Origin: Flammeovirgaceae bacterium UBA2786
GTDB taxonomy: Bacteria; Bacteroidota; Bacteroidia; Cytophagales; Cyclobacteriaceae
NCBI GenBank assembly: GCA_002352225.1
Contig: DEIA01000060.1
Span: 1-7,720, forward strand
Direction: 5' to 3'
DNA length: 7,720 nt
The position numbers and the translations under genes are program-made. Below are positions 1 to 5,977 of this stretch, piece by piece (within the stretch, counting starts at the first letter, position 1; each line of letters opens with the position of its first letter). The notes below the pieces were generated by a model that made no database searches, was not told where the DNA came from, and saw nothing but the letters and a program-made list of their open reading frames with translations.

Positions 1-597
1 CTGCATTACACACTCACTGCACTTCGGGTTCGAAGGCCTGCATATTTCACGCCCCAGAAATGAAATAGCCATACCCACCTCACCCCAGTCCTTGGCATCA
101 ATTACCTCCATCATTTGCTTTTCTATTTTTTTTGGGTCTGTTCCAGTAGCTATTCCTATTCGTGGTGCAACGCGCACCACGTGCAAATCCACAATTATAC
201 CTTCCGCCTTCTTGCCGGTTTCGCGCAAAATTACATTGGCTGATTTGCGTCCGATGCCAGAAAGTTCTGTAAGGCCATCAAGCGTGGTAGGAATATTTTT
301 ATCTTCTTTAATACTTTGTGCCATGGCCAGCAGCCACTTGGTTTTATTACCGAAGTTGCGCACATCTCCAATTAACTGATGAATAGCCGCAGGCTCGGCT
401 TTTGAGAGGGCTTTCATATCCGGAAAAGCGGAAAAGAAAGCGGGTGCGATTTTGTTAATATGCCGGTCTGAGTCCTGGGCCGACAACACTACGGCCACCA
501 CAAGCTGATAAGTAGAGGCAAACTCAAGCGGGTGTTTCTTGCCTTTATATTTTTTAATGAGTGGCTGTATTTCCTTCTGCCAGTTTATGTTAGCCAT
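1..597 (-). CDS. nth: Endonuclease III, DNA glycosylase/AP lyase (3' end cut by window edge)
   Basis: Base-excision-repair enzyme that removes oxidised pyrimidines and cleaves the abasic site by beta-elimination. The first 199 residues are visible. The start is the ATG at 597; an in-frame TAA lies three codons upstream, so no longer start is possible. The helix-hairpin-helix segment is at residues about 109-121 (ELSGIGRKSAN), with the catalytic lysine K118, and the conserved catalytic aspartate D137 lies in VDLHVVRV. Near the cut end are three of the four [4Fe-4S] cysteines, C186, C193 and C196 (C-x6-C-x2-C); the fourth is expected six residues on, just outside the window. Family length is about 210-225 aa, so only about 10-25 residues are missing. 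A 69-nt gap separates it from the upstream hemerythrin gene, so it may be a separate unit or the distal gene of that operon. The identification is firm. Confidence 0.96.
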   Translation of the reverse strand, partial: MANINWQKEIQPLIKKYKGKKHPLEFASTYQLVVAVVLSAQDSDRHINKIAPAFFSAFPDMKALSKAEPAAIHQLIGDVRNFGNKTKWLLAMAQSIKEDKNIPTTLDGLTELSGIGRKSANVILRETGKKAEGIIVDLHVVRVAPRIGIATGTDPKKIEKQMMEVIDAKDWGEVGMAISFLGREICRPSNPKCSECVMQ

Positions 598-618
598 AGT
601 TGCTTATTTTGGCAACTA
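597..618. repeat. Short inverted repeat at the nth start codon
   Basis: TAGTTGC (597-603) is matched by GCAACTA (612-618), a perfect 7-bp inverted repeat with an 8-nt AT-rich loop. It begins within the nth start codon and covers its immediate upstream region. It could form a small RNA hairpin near the ribosome-binding region. It lacks a U-tract suited to a terminator for the upstream hemerythrin gene, and a 7-bp repeat of this kind can arise by chance. Confidence 0.3.
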
Positions 619-666
619 ATATAGCGAATACTCACACCCTGTGCTCTCTACCATTTTTCAATTTGC

Positions 667-1128
667 TTACTTCCAAAACTCATCTTCCCATTCCGATTGG
701 TGTGACCCATCGGAATGAATTTGTTCGATGAGTTGTAACTGTTTGGCAGTTGCTGTTTCCTGAATGACATTAAATAACTCTCTTTCTTCAAACCGGATGT
801 GGTTATCTAATTCTTCTTCGATCAGACTCAAGGCTCGTTTCTTATCCTCATCAGTCGAAGTAAGTAACCGGGCTATTCGTCTATGGTCGCTAATTGCTTT
901 TTTCACCATGGTGTTTGTATCACTTAGAATTGGAAATATATGTTTTTCTTCGGCTTCAAAGTGTTGCTTCAACTGCGTATCCCAAAACCACCGGGCATAA
1001 GCCATCATGCGTGTAGCATCAATACCCTTTTTAATGCCTTGCCTGATTTTCCAGCTTAACAACAAACCATGATGGTGATCGCGACTTAGAGGCTGCAATG
1101 CCTTGTGTCGCTTAATCGGTTTTTCCAT
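667..1128 (-). CDS. Hemerythrin HHE-domain protein, small
   Basis: A 153-aa cytosolic single-domain hemerythrin-fold protein with no signal peptide or membrane segment. The expected di-iron ligands can be placed: H18/H19 in LSRDHHHGL, H56 and E60 in QHFEAEE, H82 in SDHRR, and H110 with E114 in NHIRFEERELF. This is the standard four-helix H...HxxxE...H...HxxxE pattern. The family binds O2 or NO, or stores or delivers iron; the sequence does not say which. It is 47 nt downstream of the DUF488 gene on the same strand and likely lies in the operon of ric and DUF488. It is distinct from the larger hemerythrin beside narI. The domain call is strong; the physiological role (NO or O2 buffering in a nitrosative-stress operon) is inferred from context. 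Confidence 0.9.
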   Translation of the reverse strand: MEKPIKRHKALQPLSRDHHHGLLLSWKIRQGIKKGIDATRMMAYARWFWDTQLKQHFEAEEKHIFPILSDTNTMVKKAISDHRRIARLLTSTDEDKKRALSLIEEELDNHIRFEERELFNVIQETATAKQLQLIEQIHSDGSHQSEWEDEFWK

Positions 1129-1175
1129 GAAAGATGTACTGTTAATTTAATGAAGATTGCTTAAGATGTCTTTTG

Positions 1176-1526
1176 CTACTTGCGTATCAGTTTTTTTGCC
1201 AAAACCTGAGCATGGTTACAAACTTCATCCTTCGCTGCGTAAAGTAAGCATAGTTCTGCTTTTCCGGCCAGGTTCCTGAGGCGTTTGAGTTCATCTTGCT
1301 TTTTATCCAGTTCCCGGTTATATCGTTTAGTAAACTCATTAAACCTTTCAGGATCATGACCAAACCATTTCCGTAAAGAGGCCGAGGGAGCAATGTCTTT
1401 GTTCCATTCGTTAAGACACGCTCCCGTCTTTGTTATTCCTCGTGGCCACAGCCGATCCACCAACATCCGATAGCCATCAGTACTGGTAGGTAATTCGTAT
1501 ATTCTTTTTATCTTAATGGAGTACAT
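1176..1526 (-). CDS. DUF488 family protein, YeaO-like
   Basis: A 116-aa soluble protein of the DUF488 family, close in pattern and length to E. coli YeaO. The diagnostic core is at residues about 18-30 (GYRMLVDRLWPRG), followed by LNEWNKDIAPSASLRKWFGH (38-57) and a C-terminal LLYAAKDEVCNHAQVLA (93-109). The biochemical function of the family is not established. The start codon lies inside the 3' end of ric (14-nt overlap, 1513-1526), so the two are almost certainly cotranscribed and may be translationally coupled. A GGAAAG stretch about 8 nt before the ATG, within ric, could act as a weak ribosome-binding site. The neighbourhood (RIC, hemerythrin, Rrf2, NO-reductase-like enzyme) points to a nitrosative- or Fe-S-stress link, which is inference only. 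Confidence 0.88.
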   Translation of the reverse strand: MYSIKIKRIYELPTSTDGYRMLVDRLWPRGITKTGACLNEWNKDIAPSASLRKWFGHDPERFNEFTKRYNRELDKKQDELKRLRNLAGKAELCLLYAAKDEVCNHAQVLAKKLIRK

Positions 1527-2244
1527 TAAATGTACTTTCCATTTCTATCGCCTTAGGAAAGAGAATATTGTTTTCAAGGTGAATATGCATGTGCAAGTCA
1601 TTCTCAAACTCTTTGAGCATGGCAAACGTAACCATATAGGTTTTGCAGGCATCGGCCGGAGGAGTAAAGTTGTTGGTGAGGTCAGCTATCTTTTGAAACC
1701 GCTCGCCTTCAATATTATGATCGTGTTTCATCATGGCCACCGGATTTTGAATGGTACCAAATGAAGGTGTAGAAAAGGGTTCACCAGAAGTTTTCTGCGC
1801 CACCATTTTTCTAATGAAAGGGAACAAAACAAATTCCTCCTTTTTCATGTGAACAGTAAGTTCGCCAGCAGTTTGCTCAAACAATTCTGCTACCTCAACA
1901 AGTTCAGGATGTCTGCTGCCATGTACGGTAGCTACCTTGTTTAAAAAAGGCATAATCTCCGGAATTCTGGAATCTACATAACGATGGTGTTTCTTCTCAA
2001 TATAGTCTGCCAGTAAATCCAGAGGCCACGAATTGTAATCGGTGGCATTATTCTCTGTTTGCTGAGTCTCCTTTTCAAGAGCTTCAATCACAGCTTGAGG
2101 AGCAACGTTTTTTCGTTGACACGCATCGGCTATACTATGCCCGCCTTTGCAACAGAAGTCGATACCAAAAGAATGGAATACAGCAGCCGTACGGTAGTCC
2201 TGCGCCACTATTTCGCCTACGATATGGGATGAATCGATTTTCAT
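1513..2244 (-). CDS. ric: Iron-sulfur cluster repair di-iron protein RIC (ScdA/YtfE/DnrN family)
   Basis: A 243-aa cytosolic protein with both signature parts of the family. The N-terminal DUF542 domain (residues about 5-60) carries the conserved cysteine pair C31-C32 in FCCKGGH. The C-terminal hemerythrin-like domain (about 75-235) has di-iron ligand candidates H86/H87, H132 with E136, H174/H176, and H220 with E224 in HMHIHLENN. RIC proteins repair Fe-S clusters damaged by NO or peroxide, and some members reduce NO. E. coli YtfE is about 220 aa, so the length is normal. The first gene of its segment, it lies 59 nt after rrf2, and that gap holds a copy of the palindrome also found before rrf2 and norS. 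It overlaps the DUF488 gene by 14 nt. The family assignment is very secure; NO-responsive control is inferred. Confidence 0.96.
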   Translation of the reverse strand: MKIDSSHIVGEIVAQDYRTAAVFHSFGIDFCCKGGHSIADACQRKNVAPQAVIEALEKETQQTENNATDYNSWPLDLLADYIEKKHHRYVDSRIPEIMPFLNKVATVHGSRHPELVEVAELFEQTAGELTVHMKKEEFVLFPFIRKMVAQKTSGEPFSTPSFGTIQNPVAMMKHDHNIEGERFQKIADLTNNFTPPADACKTYMVTFAMLKEFENDLHMHIHLENNILFPKAIEMESTFNVLH

Positions 2245-2263
2245 AATATAATTTGTTAAAGTG

Positions 2264-2290
2264 TATTAAAAGATAATTTTATCCTGAATA
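2264..2290. promoter_or_regulatory. Candidate regulator-binding palindrome ahead of ric (site A)
   Basis: The core GATAATTTTATC (2272-2283) is two perfect 5-bp arms (GATAA/TTATC) around TT. The right flank TGAATA (2285-2290) matches five of six positions of the TAAATA flank of the rrf2 copy; the left flank is diverged. The core centre is 34 nt from the ric start codon. It aligns with the palindromes at 2783-2810 and 5965-5990. No clean TAnnTTTG element was found at the expected spacing, so ric may also be read through from rrf2. Binding by the neighbouring Rrf2 protein is inferred. Confidence 0.5.
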
Positions 2291-2303
2291 GATATAAATT
2301 TTT

Positions 2304-2738
2304 TTATCGCACCAACGTTGTTTTACCGGATTTAAGCCCTATAGCCAAATCATACACAGTCGTTGTCTCCAATATTTTTTTTAGCTCGTTTCTTACTTTC
2401 ACAAACCTGTCGTGTATGGGGCAGGGGTCTGTACTGTCGCATTCGGCTAACCCCAACCCGCAACCGTTGTAAATGGAGTCGCCATCAATAGCAAACACGA
2501 TGTCACTTGCCTTAATTCTCTTCATTTGTGCAGGGTCAATATAAAAACCGCCATTTGGCCCGGTTAGTGAGTGCACAATATTATGCTTGGTCAGGGTTCC
2601 TAACACTTTACCCGTAAACGCTGCTGGCGATCCTGAATTCTCCACTACATCGCCAATTTTTACCCGCTTTCCATCAAGCGATTGCGTGGCGATGTAGATA
2701 ATCGCTTTTATTCCGTATTCACATGCCTTCGAAAACAT
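2304..2738 (-). CDS. Rrf2-family transcriptional regulator with cysteine cluster (NsrR/IscR-like)
   Basis: A 144-aa regulator from the ATG at 2738. An open frame extends to a TTG at 2765, but that TTG is part of the likely -7 promoter box, whereas the ATG has AAGGAAAG 4 nt upstream and gives the typical Rrf2 beginning MFSKACEYGIKAIIYIA. The winged-helix DNA-binding domain spans residues about 1-80; the wing sequence LTGPNGGFYI (58-67) matches the family. Three cysteines, C93, C100 and C106 (C-x6-C-x5-C), sit where NsrR and IscR bind an Fe-S cluster, so a redox- or NO-sensitive cluster is likely. Placed between a putative NO reductase operon and ric, it is a good candidate NO-responsive repressor. 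NsrR, IscR or another Rrf2 subgroup cannot be separated by eye. A palindrome overlaps its own promoter, suggesting autoregulation. Confidence 0.93.
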   Translation of the reverse strand: MFSKACEYGIKAIIYIATQSLDGKRVKIGDVVENSGSPAAFTGKVLGTLTKHNIVHSLTGPNGGFYIDPAQMKRIKASDIVFAIDGDSIYNGCGLGLAECDSTDPCPIHDRFVKVRNELKKILETTTVYDLAIGLKSGKTTLVR

Positions 2739-2742
2739 TCGG

Positions 2743-2750
2743 CTTTCCTT
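2743..2750 (-). promoter_or_regulatory. Ribosome-binding site that fixes the rrf2 start
   Basis: The minus strand reads AAGGAAAG, 4 nt before the ATG at 2738. This supports the internal ATG over the upstream TTG at 2765. It is one of the few purine-rich Shine-Dalgarno-like stretches close to a start codon in the window, where most genes lack one, as is usual in Bacteroidota. Confidence 0.6.
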
Positions 2751-2762
2751 CGTTTTAGAGCA

Positions 2763-2796
2763 CAAAGGTAATCGATCTTTTTATATTTACGACAAT
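2763..2796 (-). promoter_or_regulatory. Bacteroidota-type promoter of rrf2
   Basis: On the minus strand TACCTTTG (2770-2763) is an exact match to the TAnnTTTG -7 element of Bacteroidota housekeeping promoters. An ATTG (2796-2793), fitting the -33 TTG element, lies 22 nt upstream, within the spacing known for Flavobacterium promoters. Transcription would start near 2756, giving a short leader before the ATG at 2738. The -33 element sits in the middle of the palindrome at 2783-2810, a geometry typical of repression. Confidence 0.7.
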
Positions 2797-2810
2797 TTTA
2801 TCTTAAATAT
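2783..2810. promoter_or_regulatory. Candidate operator palindrome of rrf2 (site B)
   Basis: This is a 28-bp dyad centred at 2796.5. The outer arms ATATTTA (2783-2789) and TAAATAT (2804-2810) are perfect reverse complements, and the core GACAATTTTATC (2791-2802) has arms differing at one pair. In all, 11 of 14 base pairs are complementary. It overlaps the -33 element of the rrf2 promoter. The same core and right flank recur at 5965-5990 and 2264-2290. It is best read as the autoregulatory operator of the adjacent Rrf2 protein (inference). Confidence 0.65.
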
Positions 2811-2901
2811 TCCTGATTATTAACTTTTCTTCAAATTCAGGAAAGGCAGTTGCTGAATAGATCAAGAAATAGCCCTGCAACGAGGTTATCTGGTAGTATG
2901 A

Positions 2902-3171
2902 CTAAATAAACTGATAATATAGGTACAGGGAAATTAACACCATTCCGATAGCGAATACATACAGGTAGGCAACCCAGTCAGTAGATAGAACTTCTTCTGT
3001 AGGCGTATTAAATCCAGAAGTCTGCAAAACAACTTGTAAAGTTTTATACACTACAACCAAAACGATAACGGCAAGTAGAATAACGACTATTGCCATGTAC
3101 AAGACCAGGTTCATTAAAAATGGACTGCTTGTTTGTTGCAGGAGAATTGAAAGGTGACTCATAGTATTCAT
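2902..3171 (-). CDS. Small two-helix membrane protein, orf1 of the norSY-senC-orf1 cluster
   Basis: An 89-aa protein with two clear transmembrane helices, residues about 21-43 (LVLYMAIVVILLAVIVLVVV) and about 67-87, joined by a polar loop (LQTSGFNTPTEEVLSTDW). No cofactor motif is present. Its ATG overlaps the senC stop codon by 4 nt (ATGA), a strong sign of translational coupling, and it ends the four-gene cluster. By position it corresponds to orf1 of norSY-senC-orf1 clusters; I judge this by gene order, not sequence recognition. It may be an accessory subunit or assembly factor of the subunit I/II complex. A second ATG at codon 4 is an equally possible start. Reality as a gene is well supported; function is unknown. 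Confidence 0.82.
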   Translation of the reverse strand: MNTMSHLSILLQQTSSPFLMNLVLYMAIVVILLAVIVLVVVYKTLQVVLQTSGFNTPTEEVLSTDWVAYLYVFAIGMVLISLYLYYQFI

Positions 3172-3923
3172 AGCTGGTTTTGGATTAGAATGGATGAGTT
3201 GTTTTTCGTACGATCGTTTCGTGTAATTGACTGTAGGATAATGATAATGAAAAATGTTATCAGTGCAGGCCCGAGGATCATAAGCAAACCCCAGCTCATG
3301 CGCCAGGTACCACTGGCCGGATCATACTGAAAACAACTGGTCCACACCGTGTTGTTAAGCGTTGAATAAACCGGCACAAACTCACTTGTCAATTCCTTAA
3401 AGAGACGGTCCCACTGAGCGGTGCCAGGGAGGCCTTCAATCCATTGAAGAATGCTACCATCTTCACCAATCAGGGCTAGTACTGTGTTGTGCTCATACAG
3501 CCCACCCACCATTTGGGTTTTCAGTCCAAGCGATGTCAACAGGGAAGCCCGAGTATCCTCTTCCAAAACACCAAAAGTCCAGTTAGCCGGAGGTGGACTG
3601 TTTTCGTTAAAGCCTGCCAGGCGCCAAAGTTGTTTGGGTTGGTCTTCAGCATCAAAGCTCAATACCACCACCTGAAATTGTTTTTCGGATCCCAACAGGG
3701 AAATCTGATCACGGATTTGCAGCAAGTAAGGATTGCATACCCCCGGGCAGCGGCCATATGCCAGGGTTAATAAAACCGGTTTCTTTGAATACCAGGAAGA
3801 AATATGCATAGCCGAGGAATCGGAGGTTTTGAACGTAGCATCCGGTATTTTTCTGAGCAAATAATCCATCTCATTAGGATTTTGCCCAAGCAAAAAACTC
3901 AGGAGAACAGCTGCCCAGCACAT
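3168..3923 (-). CDS. senC: SCO1/SenC/PrrC-family copper chaperone
   Basis: A 251-aa thioredoxin-fold protein that inserts copper into CuA sites. The copper-binding motif CPGVC (C59 and C63, C-x3-C) lies in LAYGRCPGVC, and the third ligand, histidine H145, is in GLYEHNTVLAL. Residues 1-13 (MCWAAVLLSFLLG) look like a signal peptide or N-terminal anchor. A C-terminal transmembrane helix at about 211-231 follows a linker with C197; many SCO proteins have only an N-terminal anchor. The ATG at 3923 lies inside norY (25-nt overlap), and an in-frame TGA five codons upstream rules out an earlier start. Its stop overlaps the next gene by 4 nt. Lying directly after a CuA subunit and a heme-copper subunit, it presumably metallates that complex. 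The family call is firm. Confidence 0.92.
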   Translation of the reverse strand: MCWAAVLLSFLLGQNPNEMDYLLRKIPDATFKTSDSSAMHISSWYSKKPVLLTLAYGRCPGVCNPYLLQIRDQISLLGSEKQFQVVVLSFDAEDQPKQLWRLAGFNENSPPPANWTFGVLEEDTRASLLTSLGLKTQMVGGLYEHNTVLALIGEDGSILQWIEGLPGTAQWDRLFKELTSEFVPVYSTLNNTVWTSCFQYDPASGTWRMSWGLLMILGPALITFFIIIILQSITRNDRTKNNSSILIQNQL

Positions 3924-5329
3924 CGCTTTGTAAAGTCAACCGTGTACATAATCATACCCACAAGATACAGGGAAGCAAATACTACTGCCATTTTAGCGAG
4001 CGAGATTCCTTCATCCACTGTTTCGCTGTACATGTCCACCCTTCGTGGAACGGAAAGCGCGCCACCCAGATAAAAAGCAATTACAAATCCTGTACCTCCA
4101 ATCACAAGCAAACTAAAGATAACCTTCACCATGCTGGGAGCCATTTTTTCGCTACCATATTCATCGGCAAACCAACTGGCAAAGGCCAGACTGAAGAACA
4201 CATTGCCCAGTAAGTTGTACGTATGAAAATGGGCCGGTACCCATTGGGTATTGTGCAGGACAAGGTTATTGGCAATTACAGCATCGAGAATAGCTCCCAC
4301 TCCGCCTACAGCCCAAAACATTACACCAAAAAAATAGAGTAGCGAAGCAAGGCTCCATTTCATATTGGAGCGGTAAACGGTGGTGAGTACTGAAAAAATA
4401 GTAACGCAGGCAGCAGGCAACGGAGCAAACCACGACATCACCTGTCCGATAAACTGAAAAGCAACAGGTTGTGCAAAATCCATATACAAATGATGGAAGT
4501 AGGCAAACAAAACAATTAAGAGTGTGGCATTCCATGAAATAGCCACGTACCAACTGGTTTTGTAGGCTGGCTTACCGGCCATTTTTGGAAACAATTCATA
4601 AAGCACTGCCAGACCTAAATAGAGCATTTCGTTAACCAGGGTATGCCCAAAAAAGAAAGTGAGATTCTTCATCAGCAACGGGTCGTTTGACATTGTTCCG
4701 CTGCGTGCCAACTCAATAAAATAGAGAATCACCAAAACTACAGCGGCCAGCAGACAAGCGGTTACACCGATTAACGAAACAAAAGAGATTAGGATAAAGG
4801 GAGAAACCGCTGGCCCCGGCCTACCTGTAATGTGGTGCCAGGCCAGGGCTTGTGTTACTGTATATTTTCTGAGTATGGTTACCAATAACACTAACGACCA
4901 CAGCAGCCATCCGGCACCTAAAATAGCTATGGCAATTAAAAAAAGTACTGGCCCGCTGTCTGCTCCCTTTGCATAGAAGGGCAAGGGATACAGAAAATAC
5001 CATCCGGCATGAAACTTGGTTAGAAAGGTTGAGATCAGCAAAACCACCACACCCGCCAATGTGCAGGCATAGGCAACCACACTTCCCCACCGGGGCACTT
5101 CAAAATAACGACTTAATATATATTGAATGCCGGCCATGCCAGCCACAAACCAAACACCAGCCATCAACAGGCCGTGCGATGTCATGAGAATATAAAAATT
5201 CAACGGACCCACATCTACCATTTCAGCTTGTTCCATCCGCATGGTAATTCCAAATGCAATGGCAACAAGAAATACAATAAGGATTGTGATGAGCCAAAGC
5301 AGGGTAAATTTTTTATCAAATGTTTTCAT
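3899..5329 (-). CDS. norY: Heme-copper oxidase-fold subunit I lacking the active-site tyrosine; putative NO reductase NorY (sNOR type)
   Basis: A 476-aa integral membrane protein with about 12 helices. All six metal-binding histidines of the superfamily are present: H52 (TSHGL) and H369 for the low-spin heme, H367 for the high-spin heme, and H229, H279 and H280 for the second metal. VLHNTQWVPAHFH (357-369) and LSVPRR (425-430) resemble B-family (ba3-type) oxidases. Oxidases have GHPxVY in helix VI, with the tyrosine cross-linked to histidine; here it reads GHTLVN, so N233 replaces the tyrosine essential for O2 cleavage. Loss of that tyrosine marks NO reductases. Gene order (subunit II, subunit I, senC, small orf) matches norSY-senC-orf1. 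The start lies 13 nt after norS. An automated search would probably call it cytochrome c oxidase subunit I. Superfamily membership is certain; NO reduction is a strong inference. Confidence 0.82.
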   Translation of the reverse strand: MKTFDKKFTLLWLITILIVFLVAIAFGITMRMEQAEMVDVGPLNFYILMTSHGLLMAGVWFVAGMAGIQYILSRYFEVPRWGSVVAYACTLAGVVVLLISTFLTKFHAGWYFLYPLPFYAKGADSGPVLFLIAIAILGAGWLLWSLVLLVTILRKYTVTQALAWHHITGRPGPAVSPFILISFVSLIGVTACLLAAVVLVILYFIELARSGTMSNDPLLMKNLTFFFGHTLVNEMLYLGLAVLYELFPKMAGKPAYKTSWYVAISWNATLLIVLFAYFHHLYMDFAQPVAFQFIGQVMSWFAPLPAACVTIFSVLTTVYRSNMKWSLASLLYFFGVMFWAVGGVGAILDAVIANNLVLHNTQWVPAHFHTYNLLGNVFFSLAFASWFADEYGSEKMAPSMVKVIFSLLVIGGTGFVIAFYLGGALSVPRRVDMYSETVDEGISLAKMAVVFASLYLVGMIMYTVDFTKRCAGQLFS

Positions 5330-5342
5330 GGTTCAGTGTGCT

Positions 5343-5894
5343 TTATTCAACCTTTAATTTAGCTGCCATGGCCGCATGCGCTACACCACAATATTCAAGA
5401 CATAAGATATCGTATGTGCCGCTTTCAGAAAATCTCCATCGCAGGCGGTTTACGTACCCGGGCATCGCCTGAACCTGCGCCTGTAAAACGCCATCTTTGT
5501 AAAGGCTAAATCCATGGTTAACATCAAGGCTTGAGACATTAAATTCTATAATTTCATCTATTGGTACCGTAATTTCTGCTCCGGCCGACATATTGAAATC
5601 ATCGTCTGTAGCAATTGGATATTTTGATATAGAAAAGGAAAATTGCTTTGCTGCTACAAACACCTTTTGTGCGGGCTGGTCATTAGCATAGAGAAAGTAA
5701 GGCGATTTTGGCAAGGAAACCCCCAGAACAAGCAATACCGTACCAAAGGCAATGAAAAAGAAAATGGCTCGCTTGCGATTGAGATTTTGAAATTCACCAA
5801 TCTTTTTTGAAGAGATAAAAACAAGAAAAAAAACGGTAACAATAATGATGAACATCATGGAGAATACCAGGAACACTTCTTTCTGAATAATCAT
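5343..5894 (-). CDS. norS: CuA-containing subunit II (NorS-like, COX2 family)
   Basis: A 183-aa membrane-anchored cupredoxin, the likely entry point for electrons from a periplasmic donor into the NorY-like subunit. Two hydrophobic helices lie at about 7-28 and 43-61, followed by the periplasmic cupredoxin domain. The binuclear CuA site is complete: H127 (DVNHGF), then CLEYCGVAHAAM with C165, C169, H173 and M176, and E167 as the backbone ligand. No heme c motif (CxxCH) is present, unlike NorC of cNOR. The next gene starts 13 nt downstream, so both are one transcription unit. Upstream lie a palindrome and a promoter-like sequence. It could equally be called cytochrome c oxidase subunit II; the NorS name rests on the partner subunit and gene order. 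Confidence 0.85.
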   Translation of the reverse strand: MIIQKEVFLVFSMMFIIIVTVFFLVFISSKKIGEFQNLNRKRAIFFFIAFGTVLLVLGVSLPKSPYFLYANDQPAQKVFVAAKQFSFSISKYPIATDDDFNMSAGAEITVPIDEIIEFNVSSLDVNHGFSLYKDGVLQAQVQAMPGYVNRLRWRFSESGTYDILCLEYCGVAHAAMAAKLKVE

Positions 5895-5944
5895 AAGCTA
5901 TGGTAGTTAAACTCAGGTCAGATGCACTTTGCCCTATTATGAAA

Positions 5945-5977
5945 CGAATGTAATGCTTATCTTCTATTTACGACAAC
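5945..5977 (-). promoter_or_regulatory. Promoter-like sequence of the norS cluster
   Basis: On the minus strand TACATTCG (5952-5945) matches the Bacteroidota -7 element TAnnTTTG except at one base. A GTTG (5977-5974) lies 21 nt upstream as the -33 element. The arrangement mirrors the rrf2 promoter closely, including the shared TTGTCGTAAATA starting at the -33 element. The imperfect -7 box may mean a weak promoter or a need for an activator. The leader to the norS ATG would be roughly 45 nt. Confidence 0.55.

Noticed and set aside
92..379. Plus-strand open frame of 95 codons
   Set aside because: It lies entirely antisense to nth, whose catalytic and Fe-S residues are intact; its translation has no recognisable domain.
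2739..2765. Upstream TTG start for the Rrf2 regulator adding nine residues
   Set aside because: The TTG is part of the TACCTTTG -7 box, the added residues are not family-like, and the ATG at 2738 has its own AAGGAAAG.
2810..2843. Inverted repeat TTCCTGA/TCAGGAA as terminator of the norS cluster
   Set aside because: Seven pairs with a 20-nt loop and no clear U-tract; too weak to call a terminator.
2849..2881. Inverted repeat GTTGC/GCAAC downstream of orf1
   Set aside because: Only five pairs with a 23-nt loop; expected by chance.
3804..4073. Plus-strand open frame of 89 codons over the norY/senC junction
   Set aside because: Antisense to two well-supported genes, low-complexity translation, no promoter or ribosome site seen.
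3899..5329. Ordinary cytochrome c oxidase subunit I
   Set aside because: The helix VI motif is GHTLVN instead of GHPxVY, so the cross-linked tyrosine is missing; O2 reduction by this protein alone is unlikely, though not formally excluded.
3899..5329. Canonical cNOR/qNOR NorB
   Set aside because: The C-terminal half carries B-family oxidase motifs (HNTQWVPAHFH, SVPRR), helix VI has no NorB-type glutamate motif, and the partner is a CuA subunit, not a heme c protein.
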